Shown here piece after piece: positions 1 to 6,990 of a DNA stretch of 51,458 bases. Each line of letters starts with the position of its first letter. The stretch's first letter is position 1. A program made the position numbers and the translations under genes. This stretch comes from Muribaculaceae bacterium Zag1 (lineage in GTDB: Bacteria; Bacteroidota; Bacteroidia; Bacteroidales; Muribaculaceae): the NCBI GenBank assembly GCA_002633115.1, contig NWBJ01000136.1, forward strand, positions 1-51,458. The letters are read 5' to 3'. The notes below the pieces were generated by a model. The model was not told where the DNA came from. It was given only the letters and a program-made list of their open reading frames with translations, and searched no databases.

Positions 1-28
1 TTTTTAAAGCGGACTCATTTTTTCATTT

Positions 29-715
29 TCAGAAGATGGTGGCTTTGATGCCGAAGGAGAGGACCAGGTAGTCTTTGGGGGTGAGATAGTGGTTGTTTAT
101 GGCCTGGATTACATAGAAGTCGCAGGTTGACAGCTCGTAGAAGAGCGTGAACGACTTGAAGCGGTGTCGCCGCTCCTCGGAGGTCAAAAAGGTGAAGCGC
201 TGCCCCAGGAAGACATGGGTGCGCACGCGGGTCGAAAACCAGTAGTAACCCTTGGGATAGCGGTCGGGCTGGCTGGTCCAGAACTCGCCGTTGAATATGA
301 TGTTGAGATAAATGCCGGTCTCCAACGGCTCGAAAGCGAGCCAGTCGCAAAGGCGGATGCTCCAAGGTGTGAAATTCTCCTTGATGGTCATGGTGACCTT
401 GGCCTCATTCGACTGATTGCGGGGTATAATGCCAAACAGCAGGTCGGTCTCCCACTGTCCGCGCTTGCCGTAGTCCCAGCCGATGCCGGCTGAGACAAGG
501 CCCATGTCGCCGTACATTTGCACCTTGAAATGCGTAGGGATCAATGCTCCCCAGGCTCGGCGGTAGCGGTGCACGCGCATGTCATACTTGCTCGGGCTGG
601 GCTCTTGCACCACTATGTTGTCGTCGCCATCATCGGTTGATTCGGCAAAGGCGCAAAGGTGCAAAGGGACAAAGAGGAGGAGTAGGGCCAATAGCTTAGA
701 AATCCACTGCTTCAT
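29..715 (-). CDS. Outer-membrane beta-barrel-like protein
   Basis: About 228 residues. It starts with a basic-hydrophobic signal peptide (MKQWISKLLALLLLF, cleavage near residue 25) and continues with alternating aromatic and polar stretches, ending in Ile-Phe. A terminal aromatic residue is typical of barrels handled by the BAM complex, so an outer-membrane location is inferred. I chose the ATG at 715 because the longer reading adds 33 non-signal-like residues. The start overlaps the last 20 bases of the upstream metallophosphoesterase gene, so the two are probably co-transcribed and translationally coupled. No specific family was recognised and no substrate can be proposed. Confidence 0.6.
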   Translation of the reverse strand: MKQWISKLLALLLLFVPLHLCAFAESTDDGDDNIVVQEPSPSKYDMRVHRYRRAWGALIPTHFKVQMYGDMGLVSAGIGWDYGKRGQWETDLLFGIIPRNQSNEAKVTMTIKENFTPWSIRLCDWLAFEPLETGIYLNIIFNGEFWTSQPDRYPKGYYWFSTRVRTHVFLGQRFTFLTSEERRHRFKSFTLFYELSTCDFYVIQAINNHYLTPKDYLVLSFGIKATIF

Positions 716-1529
716 AGTCGTAGGTGCCATCGGCGTTGAGGGTAAACAGTAAGTAGATTCTCTTGGCGATGTTGGGGCATTGGTAGTAAAGTAGGCCATC
801 GTCAAACAGGTCACTCACCAGCAGCTGGTGCTCGTGGCCGTAGAGGCAGAATTGCAACCCCGGCATCATCTTGATGTAGAGCTGGAATACCTTTTGCACA
901 TTGTTGTTGAATACCAACTCGCCCGGCCTGACGTGCATCAGCACTATGGTGCGCTTCACGCCATTGTCTTCGGCATTCTTTATCTCGTTTTCGATAAAGT
1001 CGAAATCAGGCACTGGCTTTGAGTAATCATATTCCAGGGCATTGGTGTTGAGGCAGAGAAATCGGGTGTCGCCTGCGCTGAAGGCATAGTTGAGTTCGCC
1101 GAACACGCTGAGATAGACATCCTCGCCCGTACCGAGGCAGTCGTGATTACCTATTACGGTAACCCAAGGCATCTCCAGATTGTTGAGTATGTCGCGCTGC
1201 CACAAGAATTCGCGAGTGGCGCCGTAGTCCGACAGGTCGCCCCCATGCACCACAAAGTCGAGGTCGCCTCGGGCATTGAGCGCCTTGACAACATCTTCGG
1301 TCTCGTCATACCATCCCTGAGTGTCGCTGATCATGGCAAAACGCATCTGGTCGCGCCCTGCCATCTGGTCCTCGATGAGCGCGACATTCTTGGCGGTGAG
1401 CCCTCGCTCACCGGTTATTTTCACATCGTAGGGGTGGGATTCGAGCATGTCGCATCCCGAACAGCAGAGGGCGCCAGTTAACAACGCCAATTGTAAATAT
1501 CTCCCCTGGCATGTAATCAGTCTTTTCAT
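696..1529 (-). CDS. Metallophosphoesterase lipoprotein
   Basis: 277 residues of the calcineurin-like metallophosphoesterase family, which hydrolyse phosphate esters with two metal ions. The metal-ligand motifs appear in order: DTQ (replacing DxH) near residue 68, GGDLSD near 98, GNHD near 129, a histidine in LMHVRP and GHEH near 232. A signal peptide ends in SGC at residue 26, so the protein is probably a lipoprotein, though the residue before Ser-Gly is Cys rather than Leu. The ATG at 1529 is preferred over the longer ORF because a full promoter (1535-1566) lies immediately upstream, making the mRNA almost leaderless. First gene of a two-gene operon; the substrate is unknown. Confidence 0.8.
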   Translation of the reverse strand: MKRLITCQGRYLQLALLTGALCCSGCDMLESHPYDVKITGERGLTAKNVALIEDQMAGRDQMRFAMISDTQGWYDETEDVVKALNARGDLDFVVHGGDLSDYGATREFLWQRDILNNLEMPWVTVIGNHDCLGTGEDVYLSVFGELNYAFSAGDTRFLCLNTNALEYDYSKPVPDFDFIENEIKNAEDNGVKRTIVLMHVRPGELVFNNNVQKVFQLYIKMMPGLQFCLYGHEHQLLVSDLFDDGLLYYQCPNIAKRIYLLFTLNADGTYDYEAVDF

Positions 1530-1534
1530 GGCAG

Positions 1535-1566
1535 CAAAGTTACGAATTTTCCCAATTCCCCTCAAA
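1535..1566 (-). promoter_or_regulatory. Bacteroidetes-type promoter of the metallophosphoesterase gene
   Basis: On the minus strand, TAACTTTG (-7 box, 1535-1542) lies 20 bases downstream of TTTG (-33 box, 1563-1566), matching the Bacteroidetes TTTG/TAnnTTTG consensus. The -7 box ends only 5 bases before the ATG, which predicts a leaderless or nearly leaderless transcript. Confidence 0.7.
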
Positions 1567-1761
1567 TCCTAAATTTGTCTAAATTCCCCAATTATTTGCC
1601 AAAAAGTAATTTGAAGATTGTTGAACTGTCGAACGAAGCAAGAGCAGAGGGCAAACTTGTTTGCACTATGCCTTGCAAGGAGGCAGAAGACGAATGCGAC
1701 CCGACAGGGGGTGATTTCACTGCGAAGTTAAGAGGCGGACGGCCTGCGGCAAGGCCGAGCC

Positions 1762-2442
1762 TTGCGGTGGCCAGCGGACAATCTTCCTCTGAGGGAGCGT
1801 ATTCTCTATCGACAATCTCCCTTTGACCTCATTGTGAAAGAGTTGCGCCGACTTGGCTACATCTTGGAATATCAGTGCCTCAACGCCGTCAACTATGGAG
1901 TGCCACAAAATCGTGAGCGTGTTATTGTTGTCGGCCATCGGTCAAAATTCGCCTTCCCGAAGCCACGGTTAACCAAAGTAACGGTAGGTGAGGCGATTGG
2001 AGATACGATGTACACAATACCCGAGGGAAGCCATATTTTGACCCCCCGACAAGACGAGTATATAGCAGCCTACGAGAAAAAATCATCGTGCATTAATCCC
2101 CGGGATTTGTATGAGGACAGACCAGCCCGAACAATCACCTGCCGAAATTTAGCAGGGGCAACCAGCGATATGCAGCGAGTGAGGCTAAAAGATGGGCGCA
2201 GAAGAAGAATTATACATCGAGAGGCGGCTCGTTTGCAAAGTTTCCCGGATTGGTTTGAGTTCTACGGCAACGAAACAGAACGTTTCAATCAGATAGGCAA
2301 TGCCGTGCCGCCACTTTTGGCTTATCAGCTTGCTTGTCAGATAAAGGAAAGTTTGGCAATGCCCCAAATGTCGATGGCCGAGGCTGCCGCATACGGAGAT
2401 CAATTCACGATTAAGACGCTGTTTGAAAGAAGACCTCGTTGA
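1762..2442 (+). pseudogene. 5-methylcytosine DNA methyltransferase, C-terminal remnant
   Basis: This reading frame encodes only the C-terminal half of a C5-cytosine methyltransferase. It keeps the conserved YGVPQNRERV block (motif VIII), a target-recognition stretch ending in ARTITCRN, REAARLQSFPDW (motif IX) and QIGNAVPP (motif X). The SAM-binding FxGxG motif, the catalytic Pro-Cys motif and ENV are all missing; homology begins only near codon 17 (base 1810). A TTG is the sole start available. The upstream 1575-1780 stretch shows no methyltransferase motif. It cannot be active. It is followed directly by pieces of a restriction endonuclease, so this is the residue of a type II restriction-modification system. 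Convergent with the preceding genes. Confidence 0.8.
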
Positions 2443-2623
2443 AATTTACCGGCAATAAAACGCCGCAAGTCAAGAAACTAATAAACGACATCATAGCCAT
2501 TTCAAGTGAGAAGAACATAGTTTTTCTGATTGAGGCTGTACACAGCGCTGGCCCGATATTGCCGATGCTCCCGACCATCTAATTCATTTCAACGGCTATA
2601 AGTTCCTCGAAATTCACAAATAA
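2442..2623 (+). pseudogene. BsuBI/PstI-type restriction endonuclease, decayed fragments
   Basis: Two short out-of-frame pieces are readable. The first (2442-2582) gives KFTGNKTPQVKKLIND and then EKNIVFLIEAVHSAGPI, resembling the central block of BsuBI/PstI-family endonucleases. The second (2555-2623, shifted frame) gives ADAPDHLIHFNG, resembling the conserved C-terminal end of the same family. The stretch expected between them is absent, so there is an internal deletion with a frame change at about 2555. No complete ORF survives. Together with the methyltransferase remnant upstream this marks a former type II system. The family match was made from memory of the motif, not by search. Confidence 0.6.
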
Positions 2624-2654
2624 CATAAGCGTCCCGGAATGAGGTATTTCTGAA

Positions 2655-2686
2655 AAAGCCTCCGACCTTCGGGTCGGGGGTTTTCT
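2655..2686 (+). terminator. Rho-independent terminator after the R-M remnant
   Basis: Stem CTCCGACC / GGTCGGGG closed by a TTCG tetraloop and followed by TTTTCTT. It is still perfect although the genes upstream are destroyed. Confidence 0.8.
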
Positions 2687-2730
2687 TACGTCTTTTCCGG
2701 CCTATATAATGCGGTGTAACTTCGCCATAG

Positions 2731-3129
2731 CTAGGTAGTGTTATTCATCTCGTCTTTCTTTTTCCTCGGGCCAAGCGGACCTTTGGTGCAGCCACGGTTC
2801 AAGTCCAAGTTGGCAAGGTTAAGGATGCGGAACACGCTACAGCGGCTGCAGAAACTGGACTCCTTGAAGATGCCATCTATCGAGAAACCTTGCAGATACA
2901 TGTTCACCACACGATTGTTGCGCTCAATCTTGCTCACGACCTTGGACGAAAGGCTCTCGATGTGCTTCTTCATCCCTGAGATGTGTCGTAAGTGCTTGCA
3001 GATGGCGTTGGTCTCCTTCGGCAGCATCAGGGCAATGACCTCGGCCATGCTCTCCATCTCCGCACGCAGAGTCTGTGCTATCTCGCACTGGCCGCTGGAT
3101 GTGAACCCGTATAGAAACAGTATCTTCAT
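2731..3129 (-). CDS. Small conserved-looking protein of unknown function
   Basis: 132 residues, last gene of a five-gene minus-strand operon. The ATG at 3129 overlaps the stop of tag as ATGA, which fixes the start and suggests translational coupling; the longer ORF is not needed. The N-terminus (MKILFLYGFTSSG) is hydrophobic. The middle is helical and charged, and the C-terminal third (SIDGIFKESSFCSRCSVFRILN) has the look of a helix-turn-helix, ending in a basic GPLGPRKKK tail. That would fit a nucleic-acid-binding protein, but I do not recognise the family. An equally long antisense ORF covers the same bases and is rejected because it lacks operon context. Confidence 0.55.
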   Translation of the reverse strand: MKILFLYGFTSSGQCEIAQTLRAEMESMAEVIALMLPKETNAICKHLRHISGMKKHIESLSSKVVSKIERNNRVVNMYLQGFSIDGIFKESSFCSRCSVFRILNLANLDLNRGCTKGPLGPRKKKDEMNNTT

Positions 3130-3692
3130 CTCTTTTTGCAAAAGCATTCTGCAATATGGTCGTTCACATAGCCAGCCGCTTGCAGGAAAGCGTAACACAT
3201 CGTAGAACCGAAGAACTTGAAACCGCGTCGTTTCATGTCCTTGCTTATGGCATCGCTCACAGCGGATGTTGCTGGTATGTCGGTCAAGGTTTTGGGGCTG
3301 TTCACCATCGGTTTGCCGTCAGGCAGGAACGAGCAGATATAGGCGTGGAACGAGCCGAACTCCTTTTGCACGTCAAGGAACAATCGCGCATTGCTGATGC
3401 TCGCCTCTATCTTGCTGCGGTTCTTGACTATGCCGTCGCAGTGGACCAGTCGCTCCACATCGTCAGCGGTCATCAGTGCCACGCGCTCGGCATCAAAGCC
3501 GCAAAACGCCTCGCGATAACCCTCACGCTTACGCAAAATGGTTATCCAACTCAGTCCAGCCTGTGCGCTTTCGAGTACAAGAAACTCGAATAGCCGCCGC
3601 TCGTCATCGGGCACCAGCCGTCCCCACTCGTTGTCGTGGTAGGCAACATACAGTGGGTCATCGCCGCACCAAGGGCATCTATTCATTTTCAT
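3126..3692 (-). CDS. tag: DNA-3-methyladenine glycosylase I
   Basis: 188 residues, the usual Tag length. Tag starts base-excision repair by removing 3-methyladenine from alkylated DNA. The sequence shows RCPWC near the N-terminus, YHDNEWG near residue 18, the AQAGLSW block, and a C-terminal NDHIAEC. The cysteines and histidine in the first and last blocks are the zinc ligands of the family. The start overlaps the stop of the Nim-like gene as ATGA, and its own stop overlaps the next start in the same way, so the three genes are translationally coupled. Cytoplasmic. Confidence 0.93.
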   Translation of the reverse strand: MKMNRCPWCGDDPLYVAYHDNEWGRLVPDDERRLFEFLVLESAQAGLSWITILRKREGYREAFCGFDAERVALMTADDVERLVHCDGIVKNRSKIEASISNARLFLDVQKEFGSFHAYICSFLPDGKPMVNSPKTLTDIPATSAVSDAISKDMKRRGFKFFGSTMCYAFLQAAGYVNDHIAECFCKKR

Positions 3693-4171
3693 TTCTTCGG
3701 TGCATAGTTTTTTGCAGTCAAATTCTCCACCTCGAGTTTATAGACAGAAGTGCGGGGGATAGCTGCCGTGTTGAAATCGAAGTGGTCTTCCGGATGATAG
3801 CGGTCAGTCAGGAGCGTGAGTGCATGCAACTTCTCAGCCTCGTCGGTGATAAATGAGACGTGTCCACGCCCCATCACACTCTGATAGTGCATCGTGCAGC
3901 GGCCAATCCTTCTGTCGCTATGCAACAGATGTCTGCAATCCATCTCAAAAGCCACATGGCAGTCAGCGGCAAGCAACTCCTGTTTCTTGCCTTCCATCGC
4001 ACTGTGGAAATAGAAGGTTGTCCGTTCTTCCTCGAACTTGTAGCCAAAGTTCAACGGCAATATATAAGGGTAGCCGTCCAAGTCTTTCAGGCCAAGTCGG
4101 CACACATCACACTCGGCTATAATACGCTGTATCTCTTTGAGGTCTGTAACCTCTCTATCTGTTCTTCTCAT
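3689..4171 (-). CDS. Pyridoxamine 5'-phosphate oxidase-fold protein, NimA-like
   Basis: 160 residues of the FMN-binding split-barrel family that includes the Nim nitroimidazole-resistance proteins. Family blocks visible are MRRTDREVTD at the start, CDVCRLGLKDLDGYPYILPL near residues 22-41 and LNFGY, with a GRGHVSF strand later. I chose the ATG at 4171; a GTG at 4177 would add only two residues. Nim proteins reduce the drug nitro group to an amine, but many relatives have other or unknown flavin-dependent roles, so resistance should not be assumed. It lies 14 bases after the FKBP gene and overlaps tag by 4 bases. Confidence 0.8.
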   Translation of the reverse strand: MRRTDREVTDLKEIQRIIAECDVCRLGLKDLDGYPYILPLNFGYKFEEERTTFYFHSAMEGKKQELLAADCHVAFEMDCRHLLHSDRRIGRCTMHYQSVMGRGHVSFITDEAEKLHALTLLTDRYHPEDHFDFNTAAIPRTSVYKLEVENLTAKNYAPKK

Positions 4172-4185
4172 ATTCACGCTATGCC

Positions 4186-4572
4186 CTACAGTTCAACCTC
4201 AAATATCAGTGTGGAGCCGCCGGGAATGCCTGGCTGCGAGAACTTGCCATAGCCCATCTCGACAGGCAAGTAGAGTTCCCACTTGTCACCGACCACCATC
4301 TGCTGCATGGCGATTATCCACCCCTCGATGAGGTCGCTCAGGCGAAAAGCTGGACCCACACCGCCACGGCTGCTGTCGAAAGTCTTGCCGTTGATGGTCT
4401 TGCCTGTGTAATGCACCGTGACGATACTTCGTGGCGTCGGGTGCATTCCATTTTGATCACCCGATGCCAGCACCTTGTAGTAGATGCCTTTAGGGAGAGC
4501 CTTCACGCCCTCCTCCTTGGCTTTATCTGCCAGCCATTGCTTGTTGGCTTGTATGTATTCCTGTCTTGCCAT
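4186..4572 (-). CDS. FKBP-type peptidyl-prolyl cis-trans isomerase
   Basis: 128 residues with a complete FKBP domain: VTVHYTGK near residue 53, GKTFDSS, a hydrophobic IEGWIIAMQQM helix, GDKWELYLPVEMGYG and the terminal IPGGSTLIFEVEL. FKBPs catalyse proline isomerisation during protein folding. There is no signal peptide; a short helical segment of about 28 residues precedes the domain. It starts 5 bases after the DUF1349 lipoprotein gene, in the same operon. Unlike many Bacteroidetes FKBPs it has no lipobox, so a cytoplasmic location is inferred. Confidence 0.9.
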   Translation of the reverse strand: MARQEYIQANKQWLADKAKEEGVKALPKGIYYKVLASGDQNGMHPTPRSIVTVHYTGKTINGKTFDSSRGGVGPAFRLSDLIEGWIIAMQQMVVGDKWELYLPVEMGYGKFSQPGIPGGSTLIFEVEL

Positions 4573-4577
4573 AATTC

Positions 4578-5297
4578 TTATTTTTCTTCGTCTGGCTGCT
4601 GGCCGTCATGCGCTTTCCATTGGCATTCTGTGACAGCCATCTCGGTAAACACAGCAGTAAACGAAGATTCCTCTGGGCTGCAAGCATAGATGCCGAACTT
4701 GATACTGTCGGTGGCAGCATGGAGGTGACATACACGCATCTGACGGAAAGTCTCACCGTCGTCGCTGCACTCTATACAGAAATCGTCCTCGCGGCGGCTT
4801 AGGCGATACCACATAGTCTTTACATCTGCGGGAATCTCCGTTGTAGCCCAATCGGAGTAGCCGTTGTTTGTCACAACGCTGCCAAGATGTTGGAAACGTT
4901 CATTCTCATATTCGATAGAACCCTTCAGCCAGTTCTCGCTGTCGAGATAGATGACCACGCCACACTGGTCAAAGCGATGGTGACTGCTGGAGAAATCTGT
5001 CTTCACAACAAAGGAGAAGAACTTGTCGAAAGTTTCCATTTGCAGCACAGGAGCATTGTCGTTGCGGAAATGATAGTAGGTACGCTGCCACAAATCGGTG
5101 CCAGGAGCTGTGGTAATCGTGATGGAGTCTACCGAAATGGAAAAATCCTTGGGTTGGCGCGTCCATTCGAGTTTGTCGATGTCAAACTTGCATACTTCGC
5201 CAGTAGAGCCGTTGACCTGCATTTCTTTTTGTGCTTTGTTTTGTCCGCACGACGCCTGTAGCATCAATATAGCGGAACAAATGATTAGCTTATTCAT
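4578..5297 (-). CDS. DUF1349-type lipoprotein (concanavalin-like fold)
   Basis: 239 residues, first gene of the operon running to 2731. The signal peptide ends in LQASC (Cys17), predicting a lipoprotein. The mature part resembles the DUF1349 family, a beta-sandwich with a concanavalin-like fold: KLEWTRQPKDFSI near residue 44, a DLWQRTYYHF segment, a FDQCGVVIYLDSENWLK block and WYRLSRREDDF. Related proteins are often called 'regulation of enolase protein 1', but the true role is unclear and may be carbohydrate binding (inference). No clean TAnnTTTG promoter was found upstream. Confidence 0.75.
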   Translation of the reverse strand: MNKLIICSAILMLQASCGQNKAQKEMQVNGSTGEVCKFDIDKLEWTRQPKDFSISVDSITITTAPGTDLWQRTYYHFRNDNAPVLQMETFDKFFSFVVKTDFSSSHHRFDQCGVVIYLDSENWLKGSIEYENERFQHLGSVVTNNGYSDWATTEIPADVKTMWYRLSRREDDFCIECSDDGETFRQMRVCHLHAATDSIKFGIYACSPEESSFTAVFTEMAVTECQWKAHDGQQPDEEK

Positions 5298-5406
5298 ATT
5301 CTTATAACCTGAGTTCGGGATAAAAATTGGTGAAAGATTTGGTAAAATGGGGATAATTTCTTAACTTTAAGGGCTCAAAATCAGAAGTTTAACCAAAACT
5401 ATCCCC

Positions 5407-5520
5407 ATGATTTCAAAGGACAAAGTTACGGAAATTTTTTGTATCTGCGACGATTTCGTCAAAGAATTTTCTGAAGAAATGGCAAAAAGCGCCGTTTCCG
5501 CCCCCAAGCGCCGCGGCTGA
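5407..5520 (+). pseudogene. Transposase N-terminal remnant
   Basis: A 37-codon ORF reading MISKDKVTEIFCICDDF then VKEFSEEMAKS. This resembles the start of DDE transposases common in Bacteroides insertion sequences (IS982/IS4-like, from memory). It ends in TGA at 5518 and nothing similar to the rest of a transposase follows, so only the 5' end of an insertion sequence remains. No terminal repeats or target duplication were recognised. Confidence 0.55.
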
Positions 5521-5678
5521 GGCGCGTCGCTGTGCCGATGCTCTTCTTCATAAAGCTCGCTCTCCTGGGCAAGCTTTAATATATATACGATACAAAATGT
5601 CGTAGAAAAATTAAATAAACGTCAACGGCAAATCCTCTAGATTTGAGGTCATTGGCCTCTGGGACCACTTCCTTAAAA

Positions 5679-5724
5679 ATGAAAAATGGCCATCCGGATC
5701 CAAACCCAGATGGCCATTTTTCAT
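5679..5724. terminator. 16-bp inverted repeat, likely terminator of the GH43 gene
   Basis: Perfect 16-base arms (atgaaaaatggccatc and its complement) around a 14-base loop. T-rich sequence follows in both directions, so it could terminate transcription either way. It lies 22 bases beyond the stop of the minus-strand GH43 gene. Confidence 0.7.
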
Positions 5725-5745
5725 TATTCATTTTTCACTTTTCAT

Positions 5746-6828
5746 TTATTTGTTCCAGTGCTGCTCGAGGCGCTGGGCTTCGGGCTCGGTGATCCAGATT
5801 ACGGAGCCGTGCTTGGGCGAGGTGAAGTTGGTGGTCTTCATCGGACCCTCGTTGAAGCGGCCAAGCGGAGTGAAATTCTGGAAGTCGGAGGTTTCAACGA
5901 AGCCGAAGTTGTGGGGTTGGATGCTGAAGATATCATACATTACTACCCATTTGTCTTCGCCGATACGCTTCCAGGCGTTGGGGGCCTCGCATGCGCCGTC
6001 TTCGCCGTCAATCTGCTGCTCTACGTAGTTGTAGCCACGATTGATCTTGTCAGAGTAAGCGACCTTGATGCCGCCGGGATTCTCTTGTGCCACATAGGTC
6101 ATCATGTAGCGGCCATCAGGCATTGGGCAGATGTCGGCATCAAGCACCTGGATATTGCTGTCGGGATACTCATACAGCAGTTCGGGCTTGGTGGCGAGGG
6201 TGGTAAATTCTGGATTGGCGTAGCTATAGTAGAGGCGAGTTTTGCGGTCGGTGGGATTGCCCTTGTCGAGGCCTTCGCCCACTTTGCGGATGGTGAAGTA
6301 GATCATCATTTGGTCGGTCTCTGGGTCGTAGATTGTCTGGGGGGCCCAGGCGCAGCCGATGTCGGCGTAGTCCTCGGGCCATAGCTCGTCGAGGCGAGCC
6401 TCGTTGTGTGTCCAGTTGATCAGGTCGTCAGATTTCATGAGCACGATGCCACGGTTGTTGCCCCAACCGTATTCGTCGCCGCGCTCCCAGTTGGTGTCGC
6501 GCAGACCGGCTTCCTTGCCGTAGATATGCAGGTCGGTGAGCACCAGATAGTATTTGCCGTCGGGACCGCGATAGATGTGCGGGTCGCGTATGCCGTGCTG
6601 GTCGGCGATGGTGTCGCCAGAGATGATAGGCTGGTTGTCGTTGAGGGCTGTGAATGTGTAGCCGTCGCGGCTGAGAGCGAAGTGGAGGCTGTGGTCAGAA
6701 TCGGAGAAGTAGGCCATCAGGTATGCAGCTGGCTCATCGGCAGCTGGCTCGGCGGCTTTCTGCTTACAGCCGGTGGCCACGGCTCCAATAGCGAGAGCGG
6801 CCAGGGCAAGTGTCATTTTGTAAGTCAT
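5746..6828 (-). CDS. Glycoside hydrolase family 43 lipoprotein
   Basis: 360 residues. The signal peptide ends in VATGC (Cys21), so the enzyme is probably a surface or periplasmic lipoprotein. The five-bladed GH43 pattern is visible, with the three acidic residues in context: Asp in HGIRDPHIYRG near residue 82, Asp in VLDADICP near 234 and Glu in GACEAPNAWKRI near 285. GH43 enzymes remove arabinose or xylose from plant polysaccharides, or galactose in some subfamilies; this reads most like arabinofuranosidase-type members, but specificity is uncertain. It is a single-gene unit with its own promoter (6889-6920) and terminator. No SusC/SusD pair is nearby. Confidence 0.85.
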   Translation of the reverse strand: MTYKMTLALAALAIGAVATGCKQKAAEPAADEPAAYLMAYFSDSDHSLHFALSRDGYTFTALNDNQPIISGDTIADQHGIRDPHIYRGPDGKYYLVLTDLHIYGKEAGLRDTNWERGDEYGWGNNRGIVLMKSDDLINWTHNEARLDELWPEDYADIGCAWAPQTIYDPETDQMMIYFTIRKVGEGLDKGNPTDRKTRLYYSYANPEFTTLATKPELLYEYPDSNIQVLDADICPMPDGRYMMTYVAQENPGGIKVAYSDKINRGYNYVEQQIDGEDGACEAPNAWKRIGEDKWVVMYDIFSIQPHNFGFVETSDFQNFTPLGRFNEGPMKTTNFTSPKHGSVIWITEPEAQRLEQHWNK

Positions 6829-6888
6829 GGTCGTTACTGATTAATGGGTTTGCTAATGATTGGTTTGAAACGTTGAATATTCTGCAGG

Positions 6889-6920
6889 CAAATTTACGAC
6901 TTTTTATCCTAACCACCAAA
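6889..6920 (-). promoter_or_regulatory. Promoter of the GH43 gene
   Basis: On the minus strand, TAAATTTG at 6889-6896 with TTTG at 6917-6920 and a 20-base spacer. It faces away from the ATPase gene at 6991, making a divergent promoter region. Confidence 0.7.
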
Positions 6921-6957
6921 AATCAGCTTGGAATATGGGAAATCGGAGAAAAATTTG

Positions 6958-6965
6958 TAACTTTG
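6958..6965 (+). promoter_or_regulatory. -7 box before the first RPRRFGKS ATPase gene
   Basis: TAACTTTG, 25 bases upstream of the ATG at 6991. No TTG at the proper 19-21 base distance was found; the nearest (6928-6930) is 27 bases away, so the promoter may need an activator or be weak. Confidence 0.5.
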
Positions 6966-6990
6966 CTCTACCCACTAATTACGCTAAGAT

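Noticed and set aside
1575-1780. N-terminal half of the methyltransferase in another frame
   Set aside because: Translated in all three plus frames; no SAM-binding, Pro-Cys or ENV motif appears, so the gene is truly truncated rather than merely frameshifted.
2738-3205. 155-codon plus-strand ORF
   Set aside because: Exactly antisense to the small gene that is coupled to tag by ATGA; it lacks a promoter and family motif.
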